DNA of 64,000 bases, taken from positions 420,027-484,026 of the forward strand of contig NZ_JASATX010000003.1 of NCBI RefSeq assembly GCF_029952955.1, read 5' to 3'. This DNA is from Ruicaihuangia caeni. Its GTDB lineage: Bacteria; Actinomycetota; Actinomycetes; Actinomycetales; Microbacteriaceae. Shown here in pieces: positions 50,654 through 59,596 of the stretch. The notes beneath the pieces were generated by a model, which was not told where the DNA came from, searched no databases, and saw only the letters and a program-made list of their open reading frames with translations. The stretch's first letter is position 1. Every line of letters begins with the position of its first letter. Both the position numbers and the translations under genes were made by a program.

Positions 50654-51597
50654 CCCCCACCGACGCGACCCCGCAGCGCGGGCCGCGACTGGCCGCCGTC
50701 GGCTATGCGAGCCTCGACTCGCGCCTGGCCGTGGCCGAGTTCGCCGGCGTCGACGCGACTAGCATCGTGACCATCCCCGCCGAGACGCCCGCCGTTGGCG
50801 GCGTGGCGCACATCGCGCGGGCGATGGCCGCGACCGGAGCGCCCACGGCGACCGTGAGCTGGGTCGGCGCGGATGCCGGGGGCGATCGCTGGCGCGCCGG
50901 CACCCCGTCGTGGCCCGCTCCTCACGACGGCGTCGCGCAGACTGCCGGCCGCACGCCCTCGTCGACCCTCGTCGAGATCGAGTCGGGCGGAGCGATCTGC
51001 CTGTTCGACCCGGGCGACTGCCACCCGCAGCGACTCACCGACACGCAGCGCACCGTGCTGCAGGCGAGCGAGTGGGTCGTGCTTACGGTGGCGCCCCGCC
51101 GGCTCGCGCTCGACGTGCTCGAGACGCTGCCGGCATCCGCCGGGCTCGCCTGGGCGGTGAAGCGCGACGCCGACGCCTACGACGACAAGCTGATGCGGAT
51201 GCTGCTGCGCCGAGCGCAGCTCGTGAGCTTCAGCGCGGCCGAACGCGACTTCGTCTCGCTCAACGGAGTCGCCCCCGAGCGTAGCGTGAGCCCCGGCACG
51301 CTCGTCGTCGAGACCCGTGGCGCCGCAGGACTGGCGTGGACGCTCACCGGTGCGCAGGGCGCGGCCGAGCGCTCGGGCATCGTCGCGGTCGAGCGGGTGA
51401 GCGACATCGACACGACCGGCGCGGGCGACACCTTCGTCGGCACCCTCGCCGCGCGACTCGCGCAGGCCGGTCCGCTCGCCTCGATGGGCGACGAGGCCAT
51501 CACCGCGCACCTTCGCACCGCCGCCGGTGCCGTTCATAAGCTGCTGACCACTCGGCGCACCGCTGCCGCACACCCCTACGAGAGGAAGACCTCCTGA
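50650..51597 (+). CDS. PfkB-family sugar kinase
   Basis: A 315-residue ribokinase-fold kinase. GTG start overlaps the previous stop (GTGA). VGYASLDSRLAV opens the fold; TTGAGDTFVGTLAA carries catalytic Asp260. The family phosphorylates sugars, nucleosides or aldonic acids. In this operon it may phosphorylate the sugar released by, or offered to, the phosphorylase that follows. Confidence 0.88.
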   Translation: MTPTDATPQRGPRLAAVGYASLDSRLAVAEFAGVDATSIVTIPAETPAVGGVAHIARAMAATGAPTATVSWVGADAGGDRWRAGTPSWPAPHDGVAQTAGRTPSSTLVEIESGGAICLFDPGDCHPQRLTDTQRTVLQASEWVVLTVAPRRLALDVLETLPASAGLAWAVKRDADAYDDKLMRMLLRRAQLVSFSAAERDFVSLNGVAPERSVSPGTLVVETRGAAGLAWTLTGAQGAAERSGIVAVERVSDIDTTGAGDTFVGTLAARLAQAGPLASMGDEAITAHLRTAAGAVHKLLTTRRTAAAHPYERKTS

Positions 51598-52400
51598 TGC
51601 CTGACCACGCGTGGTATCTCCGATGCGGAGCCGATGACGTCGGCGACTCCGCGGTGCTCGTGGGCGATCGCGGCCGAGTGCACCTCGCCGCCGAGCTGCT
51701 CGACGATGCCGTCGTGCTCAACGAAGACCGCGGTCTCACCACCGCGACCGGATTCTTCGACGGCGCCCGCATCACAGTGAGCGCCTTCGGCATGGGCGCA
51801 CCGATCGCGACGGTCGTGCTGCACGAGCTCGCGCAGCTCGGCGTGCGCCGCTTCGTGCGGCTCGGCACGGCGATGACGGTCGGTGACACGGCTTTGGGCG
51901 ACATCGTGGTCGCGCATGGCGCAGTGCGCGGCGAGTCGACATCGACCACCTATCTGCCTATCGAATACCCAGCGATCGCGGATGCTGGGCTGACGCGCAC
52001 GCTCGAGAGTGCGGCATCCGCCCATGGCGCGTCGCTGCGCACCGGCATCTTCGCCACGTTCGACGGCTTCTACACCGAGATGTTCGAGACAGGATCTGGC
52101 ACGACCGGCGTCGCCGAGCGGTACCGTGACCTCGCCCGCACGGGCGTCATCGCTACCGACATGGAAACGAGCGCGCTGTTCGTCGCTGGGCGAGCGCTCG
52201 GTGTGCAGGTCGCGTCCATGTGCCTCGCGAGCGTCGCCGGTGCGACGAACGACACGCTCGACCCAGCCGTGCGTCGCGAGGCCGAAACACAGCTGTTGCG
52301 CATTGGCCTAGCGGGGCTCGCGGCCGCCGCTCACACTGCCGCCGCCGCGGCACAGACATCCGCGCCAGCCGCGGCGACCGACGAAAGGGAATTCGTATGA
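51597..52400 (+). CDS. Nucleoside phosphorylase (PNP/uridine phosphorylase family)
   Basis: A 267-residue NP-I family enzyme cleaving a nucleoside N-glycosidic bond with phosphate. VLVGDRGRVHLAAEL near the N-terminus, SAFGMGAPIATVVLHELAQL, RLGTAMTV (phosphate/base region) and TDMETSALF, where Met-Glu binds the ribose hydroxyls, are diagnostic. ETSALF and the size resemble uridine phosphorylase more than purine nucleoside phosphorylase. The Ala/Thr-rich C-terminal tail is not conserved. It overlaps or abuts its neighbours, so is co-translated with kinase and SIS genes. Confidence 0.85.
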   Translation: MPDHAWYLRCGADDVGDSAVLVGDRGRVHLAAELLDDAVVLNEDRGLTTATGFFDGARITVSAFGMGAPIATVVLHELAQLGVRRFVRLGTAMTVGDTALGDIVVAHGAVRGESTSTTYLPIEYPAIADAGLTRTLESAASAHGASLRTGIFATFDGFYTEMFETGSGTTGVAERYRDLARTGVIATDMETSALFVAGRALGVQVASMCLASVAGATNDTLDPAVRREAETQLLRIGLAGLAAAAHTAAAAAQTSAPAAATDEREFV

Positions 52401-53185
52401 CCATCGGACAGGACTATCTCTCAGACGTAATGACCAAGCTCGCCCGCGTGCGTGATACGCAGGCCGAAGAGATCGCAGCCGCCGCGAAGATCTGCGCCGA
52501 CTCCATCGCGGGCGACGGGCTCGTGTTCACCTTTGGCACCGGTCATGGCGGCTTCGCTGCGCTCGAGTCGTTCCCGCGGACGGGCGGCGTCACCGGATTC
52601 CGACCGATCGTCGAGTCGTCGATCGCGCTCATGCACCACGTGCTCGGTGACCAGGGCACTGCGCAGTACCGCTTCATGCACACGCAGGAGGGGTACGGCA
52701 AGGCGATCCTGCGCTCGCACCAGCTGAAGGACGGCGACTCGATCATCCTCTTCAGCCACTCGGGCATCAACGCGGTGATCCTCGACATGGCGGTCGAGTT
52801 CAAAGAGCGAGGGCTCAAGGTGATTGCGGTCACGAGCGTGCCGCACTCGTCGCAGGTGGCGAGCCGGCACTCGAGCGGCAAGCGCCTCTACGAGGTTGCC
52901 GACGTCACAGTCGACACCGGCATCCCGCTCGAAGACGCCTCGCAGTTCATCGACGGGCTCGAAGAGCCGGTCGGTCCGACATCGACCTCGATCGCCGTCG
53001 CGGTGTCGCACGCGATCAACGCGTCGACCGCGGCCGAGCTTGTCTCGCGCGGCATCACGCCGATGATCATGGTGAACACCAACTCGAACCGCACGAAGTT
53101 CGCGCACCAGCAGAACGACCGCAACTATGCGGAGCTGTGGCGCCGCCTGCGCAACCGCGAGTTCTCGGCACCGGTGGTGAAGTGA
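52397..53185 (+). CDS. SIS-domain sugar-phosphate isomerase-like protein (UPF0309 type)
   Basis: A 262-residue single SIS domain. TFGTGHGGFAALESFPRTGG and LFSHSGINAVILDMAVEFKE contain the phosphate-binding serines. VTSVPHSSQVASRHSSGKRL and GPTSTSIAVAVSHAINA are typical of the UPF0309 sugar-isomerase group. ATG 52397 overlaps the phosphorylase stop. It may isomerise a phosphorylated ketose, but substrate is unknown. Confidence 0.85.
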   Translation: MTIGQDYLSDVMTKLARVRDTQAEEIAAAAKICADSIAGDGLVFTFGTGHGGFAALESFPRTGGVTGFRPIVESSIALMHHVLGDQGTAQYRFMHTQEGYGKAILRSHQLKDGDSIILFSHSGINAVILDMAVEFKERGLKVIAVTSVPHSSQVASRHSSGKRLYEVADVTVDTGIPLEDASQFIDGLEEPVGPTSTSIAVAVSHAINASTAAELVSRGITPMIMVNTNSNRTKFAHQQNDRNYAELWRRLRNREFSAPVVK

Positions 53186-54636
53186 CCGCCCGCGCGCTGT
53201 ATCTCGACGGCGCGTGGCGCGCCGGCGCCCTCGGCCGCTCGATCGAGGTGCACGACCCGGCCACGGGCGAGCTCGTGGGCACGTCGGCGCTCGCCACCGC
53301 CGAAGACGTCGACGTCGCGGTCGGTGCGGCGAAGCGCAGCGGGGCAGCCTGGGCCGCCGCCCCGTCGGGTGAGCGGGCCAGCATCCTGCACCGCGCTGCG
53401 GCGCTCGTCCGTGAGCGCGTCGACGCCATCGCCGAGGCGCTCACGCGCGAGCAGGGCAAGCCGCTCGGCGACAGCCGCAAAGAGATCCTCTTCGGCGCGG
53501 TCGTGCTCGACTACTACGCCGAGGAGGCGCAGCGGGTCACGGGCAGCATCCGCGCCTCGCAGCGCCCCGACATCCGCTCGATCGTCGAATGGGCTCCGCT
53601 CGGCGTGGTCGGGGCGATCGTGCCGTGGAACTACCCGGTCGACCTCTACGCCTGGAAGGTCGCGCCGGCGCTCGCCGCAGGCAACACCGTGATCGTGAAG
53701 CCTCCCGTTGAGACGCCACTTGCCGTGGGCCTGTTCGTTGAATGCCTGCACGACGCCGCAGTGCCGGCCGGCGTGCTCGCTGATCTGCCTGGTGGAGCCG
53801 ACATCGGTGAAGCTCTCACCGCGCACCCGGGTATCGCCATGATTACCGCGACCGCCTCGACCCGCACCGGGCAGGCGATCATGCGTGGCGCGGCGTCGAC
53901 CCTCAAGCGTGTCTCGCTCGAGCTCGGCGGGCAGAGCCCGTTCATCGTGCTCGACGACGCGGATGTCGACGTCGCCGCGGCGGCCGCCGCGCGGCGCTCG
54001 TTCTCGAACGCTGGCCAGATCTGCATCGCCGTGAACCGCATCCTCGTCGCCGAATCGGTCGCCGACGAGTTCGTCGACGCGGTGGCGGCGCACGCACGGG
54101 CGATCCGGCTGGGTCACGGCCTCACCCCCGAGGTCACGGGCGGGCCGACCACCACGGCCGCGGTCATCGACGTCGCGCGCAGCCACATCGCCGACGCACT
54201 CGACCAGGGCGCGCGTGTCGTCAGCGGCGGTCGCGTGCCGGCCGGCACGGCGTTCGAACGCGGCACGTTCTTCGAGCCGACCGTGCTCGACCGTGTGCCG
54301 CGCGGCGCGCGCGTCATGCGCGACGAGACGTTCGGGCCGGTCGTCGCGGTACACCGGATGCCGGCCGATACCGACGTGGCCTCGGTCGCGGCGCTCGCGA
54401 ACGACACCCATGCCGGGCTGGCCGCCTATGTATACGGCCGCGACCTCGACCGAGCCTGGGCAGTGGCTGAGCGGATCGAGGCCGGCGGTGTGGGCGTCAA
54501 CGTGAACGACGTCACCGAGCTGCACGCGCCGTTCGGCGGCTGGAAGATGTCGGGTTTTGGGCGCGAGCTCGGACCGGAGGGTCTCCAGGGCTTCATGCAG
54601 CAGCGCCACATCCGCATCGCGCGCGCATACACCTAA
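53182..54636 (+). CDS. NAD(P)-dependent aldehyde dehydrogenase
   Basis: A 484-residue enzyme with catalytic Cys281 (NAGQICIAV) and Glu247 (LELGGQSP), separated by the canonical 34 residues. VPWNYPVDLYAWKVAPALAA is the cofactor-binding stretch, and PFGGWKMSGFGRELG the C-terminal motif. GTG start overlaps the SIS stop. Last gene of the operon; would oxidise an aldehyde, for instance from sugar or base cleavage, to the acid. Confidence 0.92.
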   Translation: MTARALYLDGAWRAGALGRSIEVHDPATGELVGTSALATAEDVDVAVGAAKRSGAAWAAAPSGERASILHRAAALVRERVDAIAEALTREQGKPLGDSRKEILFGAVVLDYYAEEAQRVTGSIRASQRPDIRSIVEWAPLGVVGAIVPWNYPVDLYAWKVAPALAAGNTVIVKPPVETPLAVGLFVECLHDAAVPAGVLADLPGGADIGEALTAHPGIAMITATASTRTGQAIMRGAASTLKRVSLELGGQSPFIVLDDADVDVAAAAAARRSFSNAGQICIAVNRILVAESVADEFVDAVAAHARAIRLGHGLTPEVTGGPTTTAAVIDVARSHIADALDQGARVVSGGRVPAGTAFERGTFFEPTVLDRVPRGARVMRDETFGPVVAVHRMPADTDVASVAALANDTHAGLAAYVYGRDLDRAWAVAERIEAGGVGVNVNDVTELHAPFGGWKMSGFGRELGPEGLQGFMQQRHIRIARAYT

Positions 54637-54699
54637 GTAGGCCAGGGATGCCGTGCGCTTCATGCCTCAACAGGTGGTGTGTCGAGGCCAACGAGCGGC

Positions 54700-55350
54700 T
54701 CAGTTGAAGAGCAGGTGCGCCAGGTCGGTCGGCGTCTTCGCGACGGCGATCGCGTCGCCGCGCTCCTCTTCGAATCCGTAACCCCAATCGACGATGATCG
54801 TCGGGATGCCGTGGGCCGCGGCTCCTTCGATGTCGTAGATGCGGTCGCCCACCATGATGGGGCGACTCGTGTCGTGGCCCATCGACTCCAGCCGGCGAAG
54901 CGCCTCCTCCACCACGTCGGCCTTGGCGCTTCGCACCTCGTCGGCCGAGGCGCCGGTGATCACGGTGAAGTACTGTGCCAGGTTGAAGTGCTCGAGCATC
55001 AGCGTCGCCGGGATCTCGGGCTTGCTCGTCGCGAGCGAGACCGGCACGTTCCGCCGGTGGATGTCACGGATGAGTGCAGGCATCCCAGCGAAGAGCGCGG
55101 AGTCGTACGCGCCGACATCGAGGTACTTCTCGCGGTAGATCTCGAGCGCGCGATCGGCCTCGGCCGGGGTCAGACCCGCGCGGTCCCTGAAGGAGTCCAT
55201 GATCGGAGGGCCCACCCAGTGCAGCATCTCTTCGCGGCTCGGCACCGGGAGCCCCATCTGCTCGAGGGTCCAGCCCAGCGTGTCGATGATTCCGGGGGCT
55301 GAGTCGGTGATGGTCCCGTCGAGGTCCAGCAGGATGCAGGTGTACTTCAT
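54700..55350 (-). CDS. HAD-superfamily phosphatase (phosphoglycolate-phosphatase-like)
   Basis: A 216-residue Cof/Gph-type HAD hydrolase. Motif I DLDGT (Asp9, Asp11), motif II SLATSK, motif III Lys in the SAKADVVEEAL region and motif IV MVGDRIYDIEGA are complete. A C1-type helical cap lies between motifs I and II. It removes phosphate from a small metabolite. It is convergent with the aldehyde dehydrogenase gene (64-base gap) and so probably outside that operon. Confidence 0.9.
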   Translation of the reverse strand: MKYTCILLDLDGTITDSAPGIIDTLGWTLEQMGLPVPSREEMLHWVGPPIMDSFRDRAGLTPAEADRALEIYREKYLDVGAYDSALFAGMPALIRDIHRRNVPVSLATSKPEIPATLMLEHFNLAQYFTVITGASADEVRSAKADVVEEALRRLESMGHDTSRPIMVGDRIYDIEGAAAHGIPTIIVDWGYGFEEERGDAIAVAKTPTDLAHLLFN

Positions 55351-55412
55351 GGCGAGACAAGCCTAGGTGCCTGGCGGAGCGGCGAACGCGCGCCGAACCG
55401 CGAGGGCGACGG

Positions 55413-56675
55413 TCAGCCGCGCCGCTGCATGACGTCGTAGCGGGCGAGCGCGTCGGCATCCATCGCCCGGCTGCGAGCTCGCCGAGCCTCGTCGAGGGCA
55501 GCCACCGGGTCGGACTCGGCCTCGGAGAGCGCGAGATGGCGCTCGCTCTCGGCAAGACGCGTGCGCGCCGCGGCGCCGATGACGCGGCGGTTGGCGGAGA
55601 TGAAATCGGATGCCGCTTGCAGCTCGCTGCGCGCCTGGCGTCGAGCTCCGTCGAGCGCCGCCCGGGCCTGTTCGAGGCGCTGCTGCGCGCTTCGGGCTGC
55701 ACCGAGCGCGGCGTCGAGCGAGTCTGCGGCCGCCTGCACACGACCGAGCGACTCGCGGGAGTCCGCGGAGGCGTTGCTCTGAGCAGCGGTGGTCGCGTCG
55801 TCGAGTCGGGTGATCGCGGCATTGATGCGGTCGCGCTGCGCTGCCTCTTCGTGCGCGTCGCGCAGCTTCGCCGCTTCAGCCCGCAACCCTGCGGCGTGGC
55901 GCAGTGCATCGTCGAGGCTGCGGCGCGTCTCCGCCCGCCCGAGTCGAGCTCGCGCGACGGTCTCCAGGTGTGCGGTTGCTCGCGCCAATGCACGCTCGCT
56001 CTCGCGTAGCGCAGGGCCCGCCGGACGAGTGACCACCGCCTCGGCGATGGCACCGGCGGCCGAGTCGGCAGCCGCCACGGCGCCGTCAAGCTCGCGTGTC
56101 GCGGCAGACAGCACGGCGCGGTCGTCCTGGCTGAGCTCGCCGGGCGCCCTTTCGCGCTCGGCGGCGAGGCGCGATCGCGCCTGCTCGATCGCGCGCCGCA
56201 CGTGCGAGAGCTCGCCGGCTGCATCGACTTCGCGCTGCCGCCGGGCCTCGAAGTCCTTCGTCTCGGCACTCAGGCGTTCTGTCGCGGTGGTCGACAGCGC
56301 CGCGATGCGGGTCGCCCATTCGCGGCGCTCCCGAGGCGTGTCGGGCACCTCATCGTCGAGCAGTTGCTGCAGCCGGAACGCCTCGCGAGCCGCCTCCTTG
56401 GCCTGCGCGACCGCCACGCGAAAGCGTTCGATCGCCGGCGCGCCGAACTGGGCGAAGGCGAAGGCGAGCTCGTCCTCCGCCTCGCGGATCGCATCGTCGA
56501 GCTGCACGAGGGCACTGCCGGCGCGAAGCTCGAGTGCGCGGCTTCCCGTCTGGTCGTCGATGTGGCGGCGCTTCGCCCGGCGCGCCACGAGCACGATGCC
56601 GAGCAGCATCCCGCCCGCCGCCACGATCCCCACGACGATCGCCGCTGTCAGCAGGGCGGTCGTGATGGCTTCCAT
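55413..56675 (-). CDS. Membrane-anchored coiled-coil protein of unknown function
   Basis: A 420-residue protein. A single N-terminal membrane segment (about 8-32, LTAAIVVGIVAAGGMLLGIV) is followed by basic ARRAKRR, giving an inside C-terminus. The rest is Ala/Arg/Glu/Asp-rich helix with heptad-like repeats and no Cys or catalytic motif. It resembles the helical tail found in actinobacterial TPM-domain proteins, but the TPM domain is absent. It begins 13 bases after nucS ends, so the two are probably cotranscribed. I do not recognise a function. Confidence 0.75.
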   Translation of the reverse strand: MEAITTALLTAAIVVGIVAAGGMLLGIVLVARRAKRRHIDDQTGSRALELRAGSALVQLDDAIREAEDELAFAFAQFGAPAIERFRVAVAQAKEAAREAFRLQQLLDDEVPDTPRERREWATRIAALSTTATERLSAETKDFEARRQREVDAAGELSHVRRAIEQARSRLAAERERAPGELSQDDRAVLSAATRELDGAVAAADSAAGAIAEAVVTRPAGPALRESERALARATAHLETVARARLGRAETRRSLDDALRHAAGLRAEAAKLRDAHEEAAQRDRINAAITRLDDATTAAQSNASADSRESLGRVQAAADSLDAALGAARSAQQRLEQARAALDGARRQARSELQAASDFISANRRVIGAAARTRLAESERHLALSEAESDPVAALDEARRARSRAMDADALARYDVMQRRG

Positions 56676-56688
56676 GGCAGAGTCCGGG

Positions 56689-57384
56689 TCAGAAGAGTCG
56701 TGAGTGGCTGTCGTCGAGCCCGCGCAAGGCGTCGTAGTCGAGCGTGACGCAGCGGATGCCGCGGTCGATCGCGAGCGTGCGCGCTTGAGGCTTGATCTCT
56801 TGCGCGGCGAACACTCCCTGCACCGGTGCGAGCAGGGGGTCGCGGTTCATCAGTTCCAGGTAGCGGGTGAGCTGCTCTACGCCGTCGATGTCGCCGCGAC
56901 GCTTGATCTCGACGGCGACGCTGGCGCCCTGGTGGTCGCGCGCCAGAATGTCGACGGGTCCGATCGCCGTCATGTACTCGCGGCGCACGAGCGAGTAGCC
57001 ATCCCCGAGCACATCGATCTGCTCTGCGAGGAGCTTCTGCAAGTGCGCCTCGACGCCGTCCTTCTGCAGGCCTGGGTCCACTCCGAGCTCATGCTCGGAG
57101 TCGTGCAGCACCTCATGGATGCTGAGCAGCAGCACGTCGCCGGTCTTCGACTGCGAGACGCGCCAGATCTCTGCGACTCCGGCGTCGACCTGGTCGGCAT
57201 CCGGTTCGACGACGCTCATCGTGCAGGGCGGGCTCATCCAGTTGAGCGGCTTGTAGCTGCCGCCGTCGCTGTGCACGAGCACGCTGCCGTCGCTCTTGAG
57301 CATGAGCAACCTGGTTGCGAGCGGCAGATGAGCGCTCAGGCGTCCCGCGTAATCCACAGAACACCGAGCAACCACGAGACGCAC
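56689..57384 (-). CDS. nucS: Mismatch-specific endonuclease NucS (EndoMS)
   Basis: A 231-residue nuclease that cuts both strands at mismatches in actinobacteria, replacing MutSL. The C-terminal RecB-like nuclease core is GPVDILARD (Asp about 145), VAVEIKRRG (Glu about 159, Lys about 161) and LTRYLELM (Tyr about 175). The N-terminal dimerisation domain starts [15 protein letters not shown] and includes [20 protein letters not shown]. The GTG at 57384 is chosen to match the conserved N-terminus; the longer open frame upstream runs through a repeat array. A C-terminal sliding-clamp-binding tail (SHSRLF) is visible. Confidence 0.93.
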   Translation of the reverse strand: MRLVVARCSVDYAGRLSAHLPLATRLLMLKSDGSVLVHSDGGSYKPLNWMSPPCTMSVVEPDADQVDAGVAEIWRVSQSKTGDVLLLSIHEVLHDSEHELGVDPGLQKDGVEAHLQKLLAEQIDVLGDGYSLVRREYMTAIGPVDILARDHQGASVAVEIKRRGDIDGVEQLTRYLELMNRDPLLAPVQGVFAAQEIKPQARTLAIDRGIRCVTLDYDALRGLDDSHSRLF

Positions 57385-57595
57385 CCCACGAGTGTATTCG
57401 AGCCCGCTGGCCAGAACCACGCGCAGGCTTGCCCCGGCCTGGTGCGGGGCCTGCTGGTGCCAGAGCCCGCGACATCCTGCACCTGCCTGGGCGTGGCGCA
57501 GCATCCGCGACCCCTGCTCCCACGCCGCCCGCGATGCGCGGCCCCCGCCTGACCCGCGACCCCTGGACCTGGCGCTCTGTGCCCGCGGGGCCTTC

Positions 57596-57803
57596 CCCTT
57601 CTCGCGAGGGTTTGCCGCACCCGCGAGGGTTGCAACCCGCGCACGCGCAGCAAACCCTCGCGAGAACACAGACGTCGACCGGGGGGCCTGGCGCAGCAAA
57701 CCCTCGCGAGAACTCAGACGTCGACCGGGGCCTGGCGCAGCAAACCCTCGCGAGAACTCAGACGTCGACCGGGGCCTGGTGCACCAAACCCTCGCGAGAA
57801 CTC
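57596..57803. repeat. Tandem array of a 44-46 bp unit upstream of nucS
   Basis: The 457-base gap 57385-57841 holds no gene. GCAGCAAACCCTCGCGAG recurs at 57647, 57693 and 57737, with a variant at 57781 (spacing 46, 44, 44), each followed by AAC(A/T)C and, in the first three, AGACGTCGACCGGGG. An inverted copy (TTCTCGCGAGGGTTTGC) lies at about 57598. Each unit centres on the palindrome CTCGCGAG. Spacers are repeats too, so this is not a CRISPR array. Confidence 0.88.
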
Positions 57804-57841
57804 CCCGCCGGGACGGCCGCGAGCCCGCGCGACCGGCTGCG

Positions 57842-59158
57842 TCAGCGCGCGCCGACCACCATCCAGCGGTCACTGCGAGAGCGGATGCCGAGCGTCAGCG
57901 CCCGCGCGCCGATGTAGCCGAAGCCGAAGGCCGCCCAGAGCCAGAGCAGCGCGGCCAGGCCCTCGGGCCGCAGCACCTCGAGCGCGACCAGCACCGGTGC
58001 GTACATCGCGACGTTCACGAGCCCGGTGATGGCGAGGTAGCGGGCATCCCCGGCACCGATGAGCACCCCGTCGAGCACGAACACATACCCTGCGAGTGGC
58101 AGACCGGCCGCCATGAGCAGCACCACCGGAGCGAGCCAGGCGCCCACCCGCGGGTCACTTGTGAACACCGGCGCGAGCACCGGGCTCAAGGCTGCGACCA
58201 ACAGCGCGAGCGCGCCGCCGCCGAGCAGTCCCATGCGCACCAGGCGCCGTGTGACTTCTCGCGCTCGCTCCGCTTCGCCGGCTCCGAGTGCATGGCCGAT
58301 GAGCGCCTGGCCCGCGATGGCCAGCGCGTCGAGCGCGAAGGCCATGGTCGAGAAGATGGTCAGCGCGACCTGCATGGTGGCGAGCGTGGCGACCCCGAAC
58401 GACGTCGCCACCACGACGGTCGCGACCATCGCCGCCCGCAGCGACGCCGTGCGCAGCAGCAGCCACCCGCCCGAGCGCAGCGCTCCCCCGACGCCGACGA
58501 GCCCTGGGCGCAACGATGCGCCCTCCGCGCGCGCTCCTCCCACCGCGATCACGATGTACACGGCGGCCATTCCCCATTGCGCCACAACCGTGCCGGCGGC
58601 CGAACCAGCGATGCCCCATCCGAAGCCGTAGATGAACACGGCGTTGAGGCCGGCATTCGCGGCGAATCCGACCGTGGCGACCACCAGCGGGGTTCGCGTG
58701 TTCTGCAGCCCCCGCAGCAGCCCGGTCGCGGCGATCACCAGCAGCATCGCCGGAAGCCCCCAGAGCGAGACGCCGAGGTAGACGGCGGCGGACTCGGAGA
58801 CCGCCCCGTCGGCTCCGAAGGCCGCGACGAGCGGGGCGATCGTGAGTGCCCCCAGTCCGATGAGCACGACGCCGATGAAGAGCGCCAGCCACATGCCGTC
58901 GATGCCGGCGCTGATCGCCCCTGCCCGGTCGCCCGCACCGAGCCGGCGGGCGACTGTCGGCGTCGTGGCATACGCGAGGAACACGAGCAGCCCGACCGCG
59001 GTCTGCAGGATCGCGCCCGCGATGCCGAGGCCCGCGAGCGGCTCAGCGCCGAGGTGGCCCACCATCGCGGTGTCGGTCAGCAGGAACAGCGGCTCGGCGA
59101 TCAGCGCCCCGAGCGCGGGCACGGCCAACCGCATGATGTCACGGTCGAGGCGGCGCAC
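57842..59158 (-). CDS. MATE-family efflux transporter (DinF-like)
   Basis: A 438-residue twelve-segment multidrug/toxin exporter. The N-terminal half has [18 protein letters not shown] and [20 protein letters not shown]; the half-repeat has [20 protein letters not shown]. It exports cationic drugs or metabolites in exchange for H+ or Na+. Start is GTG 59158. It is flanked by repeat-bearing spacers on both sides, and no regulator is adjacent. Confidence 0.9.
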   Translation of the reverse strand: MRRLDRDIMRLAVPALGALIAEPLFLLTDTAMVGHLGAEPLAGLGIAGAILQTAVGLLVFLAYATTPTVARRLGAGDRAGAISAGIDGMWLALFIGVVLIGLGALTIAPLVAAFGADGAVSESAAVYLGVSLWGLPAMLLVIAATGLLRGLQNTRTPLVVATVGFAANAGLNAVFIYGFGWGIAGSAAGTVVAQWGMAAVYIVIAVGGARAEGASLRPGLVGVGGALRSGGWLLLRTASLRAAMVATVVVATSFGVATLATMQVALTIFSTMAFALDALAIAGQALIGHALGAGEAERAREVTRRLVRMGLLGGGALALLVAALSPVLAPVFTSDPRVGAWLAPVVLLMAAGLPLAGYVFVLDGVLIGAGDARYLAITGLVNVAMYAPVLVALEVLRPEGLAALLWLWAAFGFGYIGARALTLGIRSRSDRWMVVGAR

Positions 59159-59176
59159 CCCTCGAGCCTAGGACGA

Positions 59177-59463
59177 CGGATGCCGTCGGCTGGCGCGCCG
59201 CGGAGGCCGCGTGCCGTCGGCCGGTGCGCCAGCCGACGTGCGCGCCACTTGGTCGCTTCCGCGCCACGTTGAGGTGGTGCGGACTCCACTAGGTGGCGCG
59301 CGAAGGGCGAGAGGGTGCCGCGGAGAAGCGCTGGTGAGGCGGCGGATGCCGTCGGCTGGTGCGCCGCGGAGGTCGCGTGCCGTCGGCCGGTGCGTCGCGA
59401 CGTGCGCGCCGGTTGGTTGCTTCCGCGCCACGTAGAAGTGGCGCGGACCCCACTAGGTGGCGC
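59177..59463. repeat. Duplicated 121-123 bp repeat in an intergenic spacer
   Basis: Two copies, 59177-59299 and 59343-59463, both running from CGGATGCCGTCGGCTGG to CACTAGGTGGCGC with a CGCTTCC or TGCTTCCGCGCCACGT core. Internal GCGCCAC/GTGGCGC words allow hairpins. The spacer 59159-59596 has no gene. GCGCCAC/GTGGCGC pairs also build the 13465-13867 repeats, suggesting related genomic repeat families. Confidence 0.8.
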
Positions 59464-59596
59464 AAAAACGGTGGCAGCGCGGAAACGGCGGCGGCGCGCG
59501 AGCCCCACTGAGCGGGGCGGCGAACGCCGCAGGGCGACGGATGCCGAAGGTGTGGCTCCCGGCATCCGTCACGCGCTCCGCCTCACGCCCTTCGCA

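Noticed and set aside
57596..57803. CRISPR array
   Set aside because: Repeats are regularly spaced but the spacers are themselves copies of one another, and no cas genes are present.
57385..57873. N-terminal extension of nucS through the repeat array
   Set aside because: The open frame continues upstream, but the conserved NucS N-terminus begins at GTG 57384 and the extension encodes repeat-derived sequence.
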